From AWTP1-13 sp963840075 (GTDB taxonomy: Bacteria; Pseudomonadota; Alphaproteobacteria; Rhizobiales; Hyphomicrobiaceae), in assembly GCA_963840075.1 (NCBI GenBank), contig CAWIXS010000005.1, forward strand, positions 186,001-250,000: 64,000 nucleotides of DNA. The letters run 5' to 3'. Under the pieces are notes generated by a model. It saw nothing but the letters and a program-made list of their open reading frames with translations. It made no database searches and had not been told where the DNA came from. Below, one piece after another: positions 10,214 through 19,042 of this stretch; the first letter of the stretch is position 1; every line of letters starts with the position of its first letter. A program made the translations under genes and the position numbers.

Positions 10214-10919
10214 TCAGCGGCCCGTGCTCGCCGCCGTGGTCGGCAACCAGTCCTTGGAGTGCATGATGATGAGCCCGCGCCGCATGCCGAGTTGCTGCTC
10301 GGAGAACCAGGGCAGCGTCATCTGCAAGGCGATGGGCGCCGGCTGGACGCGGCCCTGCAGCCAATCGAGGAACGAGGGCTGCGCCGGCGCGGCCGCGTTG
10401 AGCTTCAGGCGGAAGACAAACTCGCCCTTGTCGGAGATCAGCTTCGGCGGCGAGGCACCCGCAGGACAGAAGCGCACCGTTTCCGTGAAGACGGCGCGGC
10501 CGGGAATGCTCTGCGGTGCGAACTGGCGGTTGGAGGCCGCCGCATCGCGCGGATGCTCGCCCAGGAAGGCGCTGTACGTAGCGCTTGGTCGCCTTGGTCT
10601 CGAGGTTCTCGACCTCGAGCTCCATGGAGACCACGGTGGCGCTGCGCGCGCCGCTGTTGGCTATCGTGACAGGGATCGCGAGCACCTCGGTCTCGCCGCC
10701 GCTGTCGCGCGCGTAGTGGATCGTCGGCGGCGCGTGGACCTCGAGCTGCGGGGCCTGCAGCGTGCTCACATGCACGCTGACGCGGGAGAGGCCGACGGTG
10801 ATGGCGGAGAAGACGGTAGCGAACCAGCCGCCGCGCGCGCTCTGCTTGGTGATCTCGATTGCGCTCTTGACGGCTCCCGCCGTATTGCCGCCGTGCTGCT
10901 GGCGCTGCGCAATGGCCAT
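10214..10919 (-). pseudogene. Conserved hypothetical protein, frameshifted
   Basis: The first part (MAIAQRQQHGGNTAGAVKSA onward) has a probable membrane segment followed by a beta-rich stretch. Near 10575 the frame must change to continue with a sensible C-terminus ending in WLPTTAASTGR at 10214. One base too many in the sequence around 10572-10580 explains it. Joined, the product would be about 235 residues with one N-terminal membrane helix. I do not recognise the family. It sits directly upstream of ycjX on the same strand. Confidence 0.5.
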
Positions 10920-11037
10920 CGCTCCTCCCCTTCTCCTGCAAATGGCGTCGGCTGAATAGGGAGGCTTTGGGCGCTGCCATGGCCACGTTTCAGGTTTCAG
11001 GTAGGGATGACAGCGAAACCTGAAACCTGGAACCCGA

Positions 11038-11223
11038 TCAGTCGGAGTTCTTCCTGCCTTTGCGGTGCGGCTCCAGGAGGCAGAGCACGGGGGATCCGAG
11101 ATCGAGATGCCGGCAGCGCTGCTTCCACTCCGGGATGCCGTAGGTGAGGCGGGTGGCGCCCTTGCCCGGTTTCAGGGTCAGGAGGAGACCACAATGCGGG
11201 CAGGAGACCGTCTTGGCGGACAT
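11038..11223 (-). CDS. Small zinc-ribbon-like protein
   Basis: This 61-residue product starts MSAKTVSCPHCG; the CPHC pair and a second Cys pair further on (RCRH, LCLLEPH) suggest a small zinc-binding fold. A clear Shine-Dalgarno (AGGAGGG) lies about 9 bases upstream of the ATG at 11223, which supports translation. Function is unknown. Confidence 0.6.
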   Translation of the reverse strand: MSAKTVSCPHCGLLLTLKPGKGATRLTYGIPEWKQRCRHLDLGSPVLCLLEPHRKGRKNSD

Positions 11224-11630
11224 GCGTCAGGACCCTCCTGAGGAACAGCGGCGGCTCGCCGCTTGGCCTCCGTATTGGGAAACACCCTATCCCGCACGAT
11301 TCGCCCAACGAGCATGCGACGGAGTGGGTTTCTTGACACGGTCCCGAAACACGAAAAGTGCTGAATAGCCCGCGGGTGTTGCGAAATAGCCCGCCGACTG
11401 ATCGGCGGTCGGCAGAAATCATTCACGATCCGGTGAGGCCGTCGCAGCGACGCAGGCACCTCTATAGGGGCGGTTGACGCATCGCTCGGTTGTGCGGGGC
11501 TCGACGGCAACGCTCCAGCTGGGAGTCGGCGCATTTGTGCGACACCGCCGGGGGTTGCACCAGGAAGGGCGTTACGTTAACAGCGGACGTGGCCACCTGC
11601 GGCCTTTGCGCCGCGGTGCGGGAGCTTCCA
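11224..11630. promoter_or_regulatory. Divergent region upstream of nuoA
   Basis: About 400 bases lie between the divergent zinc-ribbon gene and nuoA. The main nuo promoter should be here. No convincing regulator site was found. An in-frame extension of nuoA back to 11490 exists but lacks family similarity. Confidence 0.4.
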
Positions 11631-11996
11631 ATGAACCAGCTCTTGCTGGAGTATCTGCCGCTTGTCATCTTCATGGGTGTCGCCGGGGTCATCGGCCTCG
11701 CGCTGATGATTGCGCCCATGCTGGTGGCCGTGCGCAACCCCGACCCCGAGAAGGTCTCCGCCTACGAATGCGGATTCAACGCCTTCGACGACGCCCGCAT
11801 GAAGTTCGACGTGCGCTTCTACCTCGTCTCGATCCTGTTCATCATCTTCGACCTCGAGGTGGCGTTCCTGTTTCCCTGGGCGGTGGCCTTCAAGGACGTG
11901 GGCGGCTTCGGCTTCTGGTCGATGATGCTGTTCCTGGGCGTGCTCACCATCGGCTTCATCTACGAGTGGCGCAAAGGCGCCCTGGAGTGGGATTGA
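11631..11996 (+). CDS. nuoA: NADH-quinone oxidoreductase subunit A
   Basis: A 121-residue membrane protein with three transmembrane helices and the hallmark SAYECGFNAFDDARMKFDVR segment containing the conserved Cys of the loop facing the quinone channel. It is part of the membrane arm of complex I. I chose the ATG at 11631 (MNQLLLEYLP), which has a GGGAG-type ribosome site and the family length. It is the first gene of the nuoABCD run. Confidence 0.96.
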   Translation: MNQLLLEYLPLVIFMGVAGVIGLALMIAPMLVAVRNPDPEKVSAYECGFNAFDDARMKFDVRFYLVSILFIIFDLEVAFLFPWAVAFKDVGGFGFWSMMLFLGVLTIGFIYEWRKGALEWD

Positions 11997-12006
11997 AGAT
12001 GCGGCA

Positions 12007-12576
12007 GTGGGCAGTGGGCAGCCAGTCGGGAATGACCGCGTGACGACGCTCTCCCAGCCGAGGGCCGGTCTCGTCGTGCCCGGTGACCGCGGGTTCACCG
12101 AGGTCACCAACAAGCTCGCCGACAAGGGCTTCCTCGTCACCACCACCGACGACCTCATCAACTGGGCCCGCACCGGCTCGCTGATGTGGATGACCTTCGG
12201 GCTCGCCTGCTGCGCCGTGGAGATGATGCAGGCCTCCATGCCGCGCTACGACCTGGAGCGCTTCGGCTTCGCGCCCCGCGCCTCGCCGCGGCAGTCCGAT
12301 GTGATGATCGTGGCCGGCACCCTCACCAACAAGATGGCGCCGGCGCTGCGCAAGGTCTACGACCAGATGCCGGAGCCGCGCTACGTCATCTCCATGGGCA
12401 GCTGCGCCAACGGCGGCGGCTACTACCACTACTCCTATGCGGTGGTGCGCGGCTGCGACCGCATCGTGCCCGTCGACATCTACGTGCCGGGCTGCCCGCC
12501 CACGGCCGAGGCGCTGGTCTACGGGGTGCTCCTCCTGCAACGCAAGATCCGCCGCACCGGAACCATAGAGCGCTAG
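12007..12576 (+). CDS. nuoB: NADH-quinone oxidoreductase subunit B
   Basis: This subunit carries the terminal 4Fe-4S cluster N2 that hands electrons to quinone. The ligand motifs are visible: the tandem Cys in FGLACCAVEMM, the Cys in MGSCANGGG and the Cys in PGCPP. The open frame begins at a GTG at 12007 (189 residues); another GTG at 12040 would give 178 residues and is equally plausible, since neither has a strong ribosome site. It lies 10 bases after nuoA and 3 bases before the ABM-like gene. Confidence 0.96.
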   Translation: MGSGQPVGNDRVTTLSQPRAGLVVPGDRGFTEVTNKLADKGFLVTTTDDLINWARTGSLMWMTFGLACCAVEMMQASMPRYDLERFGFAPRASPRQSDVMIVAGTLTNKMAPALRKVYDQMPEPRYVISMGSCANGGGYYHYSYAVVRGCDRIVPVDIYVPGCPPTAEALVYGVLLLQRKIRRTGTIER

Positions 12577-12579
12577 CGC

Positions 12580-12906
12580 GTGACAACCATCGTGCGGACG
12601 TGGATGGCCTATGCCAGGCCGGAGAAGGCGCGGGCCTACCGCGATCATCTGGCGGGCGTGGTCTTGCCGGGGCTCAAGAAGCTGCCGGGATTCCTGGGGC
12701 TCGACCTGTGCGAGGCCGTGCGCGGCGATCAGGTGGAGCTGCTTGTGATCAGCCGCTGGCAATCCATGGAGGCGGTCAAGGCGTTTGCGGGGCCGGACCC
12801 GAACCGGGCGGTGGTGACCCCCGGCGCCAAGGCGGTGCTGGCGGAGTACGACGATTTCGTCACCCACTACGAGGTGACGCTGGAGGCGACGGGGGGCCTG
12901 CGATGA
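12580..12906 (+). CDS. Antibiotic biosynthesis monooxygenase-like (ABM/dimeric alpha-beta barrel) protein
   Basis: The 108-residue product has the look of a small dimeric alpha-beta-barrel protein (ARPEKARAYRDHLAGVVLPG, GDQVELLVISRWQSMEAVKA). Such proteins can be cofactor-free monooxygenases or simple stress proteins; substrate cannot be inferred. The gene uses a GTG start, sits between nuoB and nuoC and overlaps the nuoC start by four bases, so it is co-translated with complex I genes. It is not a complex I subunit in any standard operon. Confidence 0.7.
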   Translation: MTTIVRTWMAYARPEKARAYRDHLAGVVLPGLKKLPGFLGLDLCEAVRGDQVELLVISRWQSMEAVKAFAGPDPNRAVVTPGAKAVLAEYDDFVTHYEVTLEATGGLR

Positions 12907-13500
12907 CGCTGGAGGAGCTGTCCAGCCATATCGAAGCCAAGCTGCCGGGAATCGTCCCGGAGAAGGCGATCGCCTTTGGCGAGCTGACGCTGGTGGTAGC
13001 GCCGACGGATATCGTGCGCATGCTCACGGCGCTGCGCGACGATACCCAATGCCTGTTCGAGGTGCTGATCGACATCTGCGGGGTGGACTACCCGGAGCGC
13101 GAGAGGCGCTTCGACGTGGTCTATCACCTGCTCTCGCCGCGCAAGAACCAGCGCATCCGCATCAAGTGCGAGACCGGCGAGGACACAGCGGTGCCGAGCG
13201 CGGTGGAGGTGTTCCCCGCCGCCAACTGGTTCGAGCGCGAGGCCTACGACATGTACGGCATCCTGTTCTCGGGCCACCCGGATCTGCAGGCGGCTGCTGA
13301 CCGACTACGGCTTCCAGGGCCATCCGCTGCGCAAGGACTTCCCGCTCACGGGCTACGTCGAGGTGCGCTACGACGACGACCAGAAGCGCGTCGTCAACGA
13401 GCCCGTGAAGCTGACCCAGGAGTTCCGCAGCTTCGACTTCGAGTCGCCCTGGGAGGGGGTGGAGTACGTAATTCCGGGCGACGAGAAGGCTACGAAATAG
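12903..13500 (+). pseudogene. nuoC: NADH-quinone oxidoreductase subunit C, one-base frameshift
   Basis: The first 128 codons match NuoC (FEVLIDICGVDYPERERRFD, NWFEREAYDMYGILFSGHPDL). After GHPDL the expected RRLLTDYGFQGHPLRKDFPL continues only in another frame; one extra A at about 13288 (CTGCAGG in place of CTGCGG) is enough to explain it. The joined product would be about 199 residues, normal for the family, and ends at the TAG at 13498-13500. NuoC links the peripheral and membrane arms of complex I. Because all other nuo genes here are intact, a sequence error is at least as likely as real loss. Confidence 0.85.
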
Positions 13501-13577
13501 GGGTCAGACCCTGCGGGTCTGACCCCAAGGCACAACGACCGTTGGAGAAAGGGGTCAGACCCGCAGGGTCTGACCCC
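13500..13577. repeat. Two perfect palindromes between nuoC and nuoD, in opposite orientation
   Basis: Bases 13500-13526 and 13551-13577 each form a perfect hairpin with 12-base arms GGGGTCAGACCC / GGGTCTGACCCC. The 3-base loops are TGC in the first and GCA in the second, so the second copy is the inverted form of the first. Such a pair is typical of mobile REP-like palindromes. It could also affect the mRNA between nuoC and nuoD. The first copy begins on the last base of the nuoC stop codon. Confidence 0.85.
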
Positions 13578-13585
13578 GACGCGCC

Positions 13586-14776
13586 ATGCCAGAAACCGAG
13601 CTTCGCCAGTTCCACCTCAACTTCGGGCCGCAGCACCCCGCGGCGCACGGCGTGTTGCGCCTCGTGCTGGAGCTGGACGGCGAGGTCGTGGAGCGCGTGG
13701 ACCCGCACATCGGCCTGCTCCATCGGGGCACCGAGAAGCTGATCGAGCACAAGACCTACCTGCAGGCGATCGGCTACTTCGACCGGCTCGACTACGTCGC
13801 GCCCATGAACCAGGAGCACGCCTTCTGCCTGGCGGTCGAGAAGCTGCTCGATCTCGAGGTTCCGAAGCGCGGCCAGCTCATCCGCGTGCTCTACTCCGAG
13901 ATCGGCCGGCTGCTCTCGCACCTCCTCAACGTCACCACCCAAGCGCTGGACGTGGGCGCGCTCACCCCGCCCTTGTGGGGCTTCGAGGAGCGCGAGAAGC
14001 TCATGGTGTTCTACGAGCGCGCCTCCGGCAGCCGCATGCACGCCACGTACTTCCGCTTCGGCGGCGTGCACCAGGACCTTCCCCCGAAGCTGATCGAGGA
14101 CATCGCCGCCTTCTGCGAGACCCACCCCAAGGTGCTCGACGACATCGAGGGGCTGCTCACCGACAACCGCATCTTCAAGCAGCGCAACGTCGACATCGGC
14201 GTGGTGAGCCTGGAGGACTGCTTCAGGTGGGGCTTCTCGGGCGTGATGGTGCGCGGCTCGGGCGCGGCCTGGGACCTGAGGAAGGCCCAGCCCTACGAGT
14301 GCTACTCCGAGCTCGACTTCGACATCCCCGTCGGCAAGAACGGCGACAACTACGACCGCTACTGCATCCGCGTGGAGGAGATGCGCCAGTCGGTGCGCCT
14401 CATGCAGCAGTGCTGCGCCAAGCTGATGTCGGCGGAGGGCCAGGGCCCGCACGTGACCGACGACAAGAAGGTGGTGCCGCCCAGGCGCGCCGAGATGAAG
14501 CGTTCCATGGAGGCGCTGATCCACCACTTCAAGCTCTACACCGAGGGCTTCCACGTGCCCAAGGGCGAGGTCTACGCCGCGGTGGAGGCCCCCAAGGGCG
14601 AGTTCGGCGTCTACCTGGTGGCCGACGGGTCCAACAAGCCCTACCGCTGCAAGATCCGCGCGCCCGGCTTCCCGCACCTGCAGGCCCTGGACTTCCTGAA
14701 CCGCGGCCACATGCTGGCCAACGTCTCCGCCATCCTCGGCTCCATCGACATCGTGTTCGGCGAGATCGACCGGTAG
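13586..14776 (+). CDS. nuoD: NADH-quinone oxidoreductase subunit D
   Basis: A 396-residue protein with the complex I 49-kDa hallmarks: LNFGPQHPAAHGVLRLVLEL at the start, HIGLLHRGTEKLIE, and the C-terminal IDIVFGEIDR. It forms part of the quinone-binding pocket together with NuoB. It is the last nuo gene in this window; the next genes are unrelated. Confidence 0.97.
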   Translation: MPETELRQFHLNFGPQHPAAHGVLRLVLELDGEVVERVDPHIGLLHRGTEKLIEHKTYLQAIGYFDRLDYVAPMNQEHAFCLAVEKLLDLEVPKRGQLIRVLYSEIGRLLSHLLNVTTQALDVGALTPPLWGFEEREKLMVFYERASGSRMHATYFRFGGVHQDLPPKLIEDIAAFCETHPKVLDDIEGLLTDNRIFKQRNVDIGVVSLEDCFRWGFSGVMVRGSGAAWDLRKAQPYECYSELDFDIPVGKNGDNYDRYCIRVEEMRQSVRLMQQCCAKLMSAEGQGPHVTDDKKVVPPRRAEMKRSMEALIHHFKLYTEGFHVPKGEVYAAVEAPKGEFGVYLVADGSNKPYRCKIRAPGFPHLQALDFLNRGHMLANVSAILGSIDIVFGEIDR

Positions 14777-14872
14777 GCGGCGTCTCCCTCTCCCTTCGCT
14801 TCGCCCACCTCACCGCGCACGAGGCTTGGGAGGGAGAGCTTGAAATTCCACAAATTGTGGTATGGTGGGCAT

Positions 14873-15436
14873 ATGACCACGCAGTCGAAGCTCCGCCGTA
14901 TGACCGTCACCGAGTTCCTGGACTGGGCGTCCGCTCAGCCGCGCGGCCGTTACGAGCTGGTGCGGGGGGAGGTGGTGAGGATGGCGCCGGAGCGTGCCAG
15001 ACACAACATTGTCAAGCTGGCCGTAGCGCGCGCTCTCGACGATGCTGTGAAGCGTGCCGGTCTGCCCTGCACGGTCTTCACTGACGGCATGACGGTCGTC
15101 ATCGACAACCATCACGCGCGCGAGCCCGATGCCGCTGTGCAATGCAATGTGGCCAACGACCTCAACTCGATGATCCTGGACGCTCCCCTCATAGTGGTCG
15201 AGGTGACCTCGCCGTCATCGGAGCGCGACGACACTGGTGAGAAGGTGGCCGAGTATTTCTCGGTCCCCAGCATCCACCACTATCTGATCGTCGACCCGGT
15301 GAAGAAGGTGGTCGTCCATCACGCGCGCAGCGACGGCGGCGATATCGTGAAGCAGATCGCGAGCTCGGGGGAGATCGACCTGACCCCGCCCGGCATGACG
15401 GTTCCGGTGGCGGAGCTGCTGCCGGAGGTAGGGTAG
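14873..15436 (+). CDS. Uma2 family endonuclease (DUF820)
   Basis: The 187-residue product follows the Uma2/DUF820 pattern, a PD-(D/E)XK-type fold: RYELVRGEVVRMAPERARHN near the start, ARE-PDAAVQ, and LIVVEVTSPSSERDDTGEK with the acidic and Lys residues of the putative active site. Biological targets of this family are unknown. I chose the ATG at 14873 (MTTQSKLRRM) over the longer frame from 14840. An AT-rich dyad CCACAA-A-TTGTGG lies about 15 bases upstream and may be part of its promoter. Confidence 0.88.
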   Translation: MTTQSKLRRMTVTEFLDWASAQPRGRYELVRGEVVRMAPERARHNIVKLAVARALDDAVKRAGLPCTVFTDGMTVVIDNHHAREPDAAVQCNVANDLNSMILDAPLIVVEVTSPSSERDDTGEKVAEYFSVPSIHHYLIVDPVKKVVVHHARSDGGDIVKQIASSGEIDLTPPGMTVPVAELLPEVG

Positions 15437-15914
15437 CCCGGTCCGGCGTTCAGTCCGTCGTGAGCAGATCCGCAGGCGGCAGCCCGAGAGCACGTATCGC
15501 CCACGCCAGAGCCACCCCGAGGCTGCCGAGCTGCAGCCTCCGAATGGCCGTCGTGTGGCCATGGGCGGGCCTCGGGGCACGCGCCGCGAAGTAGCCGGCA
15601 ACCGGTGCGTGTTCCGGACGATCCTCGCCGGCGCACTGCGCACGGATCTCAATCTGGAGAAGGCCAACTTCCACATGACGGAACAGCGCATCGTCCTCGG
15701 CGAGCCGCCGGAGTCGATGCGGGAAATGATCCGCCAGATGCTCGAAAGGAAGTAGTACACTGCACTCTGCCGGCGCGACCCATGCGATGCGCCGGCTTTT
15801 GTTAGCGGCGCAGAACGTGGGATGAATGCAGCCGCCAATTGGGAGCCCTCAATGTTCGCATGGACCCGCCGGCTATTCCCCCTCATGGACGCACATACGT
15901 CGCGTGGCGTCTCG
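15437..15914. other. No confident gene
   Basis: Short frames exist on both strands (for example 15555-15755 plus and 15450-15674 minus), but none has a good ribosome site together with family-like sequence. This stretch marks the change from core genes to accessory DNA. Confidence 0.4.
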
Positions 15915-16148
15915 TCACCGTTTGGCAGGCGCGGTCGCACTTGGCGTCGAACTGACCGACATCGTGATATTGCCGTACCCGAAGTAGACAAGCGATCCGA
16001 AGACGAGCGCGAACACCACCGAGGTCACCAGGGCATTCAGAAAGCGATTGCTGAATGAAATTGTGTTTCCGATTAGGTCAATCACAAAGACCACCACGGC
16101 AGCAACTATCACTGGCTCAAGCCAAAAGTACTGAGGAGGAAGGAACAT
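15915..16148 (-). CDS. Small two-helix membrane protein
   Basis: A 77-residue protein with two hydrophobic segments (PVIVAAVVVFVIDLIG and LNALVTSVVFALVFGSLVYF) and a Ser/Thr-rich, Lys-Arg end. A ribosome site AAGGGAG sits about 8 bases before the ATG. It probably lies in the inner membrane. Function unknown. Confidence 0.6.
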   Translation of the reverse strand: MFLPPQYFWLEPVIVAAVVVFVIDLIGNTISFSNRFLNALVTSVVFALVFGSLVYFGYGNITMSVSSTPSATAPAKR

Positions 16149-16385
16149 CTGGGACTCCCTTGCGTATTGATCGGACGCCGCCAGGAAGATTATTCACAGT
16201 TTCAGCCCAGGCACAATCCCGCGCCGCGCGTGGGGCGAACATCATACACGCTAGGCGTGCCGCGCAACTCCGCACTCTCCGCGCACCCACACCACCAATA
16301 TCCGTGATGCCCGCTCACCCAGAACCGTGCGCCGACGGCTCGGTCACTTCTGATCGCAGTCAGACAGTCGAAGGATCAAAGATGT

Positions 16386-16838
16386 TCAGAACCCGGCTTT
16401 CAGCGACCTGCTGACAGCCGCTTGCGCGGTTTCGATCACGTGCTCTGCCGCTCGCGCCGAAAGATCGAAGAACTCCCTGCTCTGCGCTGCAGCCCTCGCG
16501 AAGAACTGCTGCACGAACTCGCTCTGGATCTTCGCCATTTCGCTGAGCGACTGTGCTCCCGCAAGGGCCTGAGCCGCGTCAAACGCGGCCTCGGCATTCG
16601 CGCTCGCGTTTCGGATAATCTTGTCGTTGAGCATCTTGGTGCTCGACCAAACCGCGTCGGCCAGTTCGGTCAGCGCTTTGGTTCCGCCGAGCGCGACGAC
16701 GGCGGCTTCGGAGTAAAACTTGCGCGACCTGGCAACGCGATCTTGCATCACGGACTGCATCGCCTCCGGCGCGCACGCACTCCTGAAGAACTTCTCTGCC
16801 TGGCCGAAGGCTTCCTTCGCGGCGAATTCGTTCATCAT
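16386..16838 (-). CDS. Phasin family protein
   Basis: The 150-residue product is almost entirely amphipathic helix, with the phasin-like pattern (EAFGQAEKFFRSACAPEAMQ, AKIQSEFVQQFFARAAAQSR, FFDLSARAAEHVIETAQAAV). Phasins coat polyhydroxyalkanoate granules; some alphaproteobacterial members act more generally in stress. The start could be either of two adjacent Met codons. An FNR/FixK-type box at 16981 lies about 140 bases upstream, between this gene and the divergent SHOCT gene, so it might serve both. Confidence 0.85.
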   Translation of the reverse strand: MMNEFAAKEAFGQAEKFFRSACAPEAMQSVMQDRVARSRKFYSEAAVVALGGTKALTELADAVWSSTKMLNDKIIRNASANAEAAFDAAQALAGAQSLSEMAKIQSEFVQQFFARAAAQSREFFDLSARAAEHVIETAQAAVSRSLKAGF

Positions 16839-16980
16839 CGCTTCCGTGGGCTTGCGGGGGCGGCCCTGGGTTCAGTGTCGCAATCTTCCTAGGACTTCCT
16901 ATTGCGCAGTGCAACGTTTACGTGCAATCCCGCTCCCCAGTGAGCTTCGCCCCACTCGTCAAGACCACTACCCCTTCGAG

Positions 16981-16994
16981 TTGACGCACGTCAA
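16981..16994. promoter_or_regulatory. FNR/FixK-type box
   Basis: The dyad TTGACGCACGTCAA fits the TTGA-N6-TCAA pattern of FNR/FixK/DNR regulators. It sits 55 bases upstream of the SHOCT gene start at 17049. The spacing and the matching boxes at 57357, 58191 and 59365 make it credible. Confidence 0.65.
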
Positions 16995-17048
16995 TGCGAT
17001 CGTCGCCGACCCGACCCATTCGGTAGAAGCAGTTTGAGGAGGCTCGCC

Positions 17049-17285
17049 ATGATGTACGACTGGGGACCGGGTTGGGGCGGCATGTTCTTCGGCCCGCTTG
17101 TTATGATCGCACTCATCGTGCTGTCGGTCGTCGCGATCGTAGCCGTAATCCGCTGGTTCACCGGCGAGCGCAGCTCGCCGCAAAGCGTCAGCCGAACGCC
17201 GCGGGAAATACTCGACGAGCGCTTCGCCAAAGGCGAGATCGATCGCGAAGATTACGAGGCTCGCCGCAAAGCGCTTGGCGCGTAG
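17049..17285 (+). CDS. SHOCT domain membrane protein
   Basis: A 78-residue product: Gly/Trp-rich start (MMYDWGPGWGGMFFGPL), one transmembrane helix (VMIALIVLSVVAIVAVIRWF) and a C-terminal SHOCT motif (PREILDERFAKGEIDREDYE). SHOCT is a short conserved helix motif with no known catalytic activity. The ATG at 17049 follows GAGGAGG at a good distance. The upstream FNR-type box suggests oxygen-dependent expression. Confidence 0.88.
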   Translation: MMYDWGPGWGGMFFGPLVMIALIVLSVVAIVAVIRWFTGERSSPQSVSRTPREILDERFAKGEIDREDYEARRKALGA

Positions 17286-17370
17286 GGTGTCGCTCGCACG
17301 CGCCACAACGTGCAATAACCAACACACCACCTTCAGCTCAACGGAACGACGCGTCAGCGGCGCGCCATCC

Positions 17371-17430
17371 AATATCCGTGAGGCACGACGCACCCAAAAT
17401 CCGTGAACCGCGCCACTCGAAATCCGTGAT
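17371..17430. repeat. Degenerate tandem repeats containing ATCCGTGA
   Basis: Three copies of ATCCGTGA occur at 17374, 17399 and 17422, spaced 25 and 23 bases, each preceded by a CACC/CCA-like stretch. Similar copies occur near 16300 and at 20317-20387. They look like units of a degenerate tandem repeat, not a gene. Confidence 0.55.
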
Positions 17431-17528
17431 GTGGCAGCCGCCCACTCGGGCGGCGGCGTTGCACGTCTCGCGGAACTCGGCTCATTACCACCACGTTGTG
17501 GCCGTAACGGACAAGCGAGGACGTGCCC

Positions 17529-18551
17529 ATGGCCCACGCGCAATCGGCGGCCGGAGACACGCACGATGAGTTGCCGGAGATTCCCGTGTTCGACGTGGGG
17601 CCGGATTTCGCGATCGAGACGGCGCGCCTCGCCGGTCGCGAGCGCGCCTATGCCATGCTCGATGCCGCCACCGCGGGCATCCCCGCCTTTGCGCTGCGGG
17701 CAGCCGACGGCATTTCCCGCCGCTGGCTCAGCGCGCGGCAGTCCCCCTATCTCGCCGAGCTCGACGCGATCGCGGCCCTCAGCGCGCGGCCAGGCGCGTA
17801 CTTCCTCAACGTTGATTACGAATGGGGATGCACGAGTGCGGCAAAGCCGGCAGCGGAGGGCACGAGCGCACGGCTCTTGCGTGCACTCGACTGGAATGTG
17901 AACGGCCTCGGCCAGTACGTCGTCGCGGCGCGCATCGCGAGCGCTTTCGGTCCCTGGGTGTCGCTGACCTGGCCGGGCTTCACCGGTGTCTTGCAGGCGA
18001 TGGCGCCCCGGCGTTTCGCTGCGGCCATCAATCAGCCGAGCATCAGGCGACGCACCGGCCTCGTCGCGATCGACTGGCTCCTCAGCAAGCCAGCCGTCTG
18101 GCGTTCGCCCCATGTGCAGCCCATCCACCTGCTGCGGCGCGCATTCGAACAAGCTCCGGATTTCAATGGGGCGCGTCACATGCTGGAGTCGACGCCGATC
18201 TGCACGCCGGCGATCTACACGCTCGCCGGTCTGCGGCCGAGCGAGGTCTGCATTATTGAGCGCCAAGAAACATCAGCGCGGGTCTTGCGCAAGTCGGCGT
18301 CCACCGCGAACGAATGGCAGACGCCGGAGTGGCACCCGGGGCACCACGGGGCGTTCGAGAACGCGACGCGCCTCGCGGCGATGCAGACAGTACCGGGCTC
18401 GCTCGATCTGACATGGCTGCACTGGCCCATCCTCAATAAGGAGACGCGGCTCGCCCTCGCCGCCGATCCCGCGCAGGGTCGCCTGATTGCGCAGGGCTAC
18501 GAGGCGGACGGGCCGGCGACCCGCCCGTTGGAACTGTCATTCCCACCCTGA
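17529..18551 (+). CDS. Ntn-hydrolase of the acid ceramidase/NAAA-like family
   Basis: A 340-residue protein. The segment YFLNVDYEWGCTS has the form of the maturation/active site of acid ceramidase-like linear amide hydrolases, where the Cys before Thr-Ser is the nucleophile freed by self-cleavage. Further conserved-looking segments are VSLTWPGFTGVLQAMAPRRF and CIIERQETSARVL. It likely cleaves a fatty amide or similar linear amide; the true substrate is unknown. There is no clear signal peptide. The start at 17529 is chosen over GTG 17523. Confidence 0.7.
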   Translation: MAHAQSAAGDTHDELPEIPVFDVGPDFAIETARLAGRERAYAMLDAATAGIPAFALRAADGISRRWLSARQSPYLAELDAIAALSARPGAYFLNVDYEWGCTSAAKPAAEGTSARLLRALDWNVNGLGQYVVAARIASAFGPWVSLTWPGFTGVLQAMAPRRFAAAINQPSIRRRTGLVAIDWLLSKPAVWRSPHVQPIHLLRRAFEQAPDFNGARHMLESTPICTPAIYTLAGLRPSEVCIIERQETSARVLRKSASTANEWQTPEWHPGHHGAFENATRLAAMQTVPGSLDLTWLHWPILNKETRLALAADPAQGRLIAQGYEADGPATRPLELSFPP

Positions 18552-18589
18552 TCGCAAGATCCCGCGCCCTGAATCCGACCGGCCTAGGT

Positions 18590-18925
18590 TTACGGGCGTC
18601 CAGCGCTTCTAAAGCTCCTCGCCGCATTTCCGGCGGCCGCGAAGGTAGCTGCAGCATCCTTCGCTGTCATCGCGACCGTGGTCTCGATATCCGACAGACT
18701 GCCCCCCGCTGCTGCTGCCAGAATGGCTGAGGCCGCCACCTTCTCGTCAGGGAACTCGCCAATGACCAGCCAATCGTGGTGGCCGAAGGTCAGATACCAG
18801 CCGATCAGCTTACCTCCGACGGTCTTGAAGAGGGCGGCAACCGCTTCCTCGCGATTTTCGGGTTTGGCCAGCATACCCTTGACTGCCTCTGTCGTGAATT
18901 TCCCGCGCGAAATGTAGATAGGCAT
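18590..18925 (-). CDS. GYD domain-containing protein
   Basis: The 111-residue product begins MPIYISRGKFTTEAVKGML and shows the small ferredoxin-like GYD fold pattern (WYLTFGHHDWLVIGEFPDEK, AILAAAAGGSLSDIETTVAM). The biochemical role of this family is not known. A strong ribosome site (AGGAGG) lies 7 bases before ATG 18925, which fixes the start. Confidence 0.85.
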   Translation of the reverse strand: MPIYISRGKFTTEAVKGMLAKPENREEAVAALFKTVGGKLIGWYLTFGHHDWLVIGEFPDEKVAASAILAAAAGGSLSDIETTVAMTAKDAAATFAAAGNAARSFRSAGRP

Positions 18926-19042
18926 GGGGTTCCTCCTGCGGAAACTTCTCTTCGTGGAAAGCAACCGTAGACCCGCAATTCCAACCCGTCAGATCAACTC
19001 TTCGGAACGGAGAGGGCAATCTGGCCACCCACCGTGGCGAGG

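Noticed and set aside
12186..13742. A 518-codon plus-strand frame across nuoB, the ABM gene and nuoC
   Set aside because: Only its nuoC part is real; the rest is out of frame with nuoB and ABM. It arises because nuoC is frameshifted.
17371..17430. Possible CRISPR-like array
   Set aside because: Only three degenerate 8-base words with 23-25 base steps and no conserved long repeat; no cas genes nearby.
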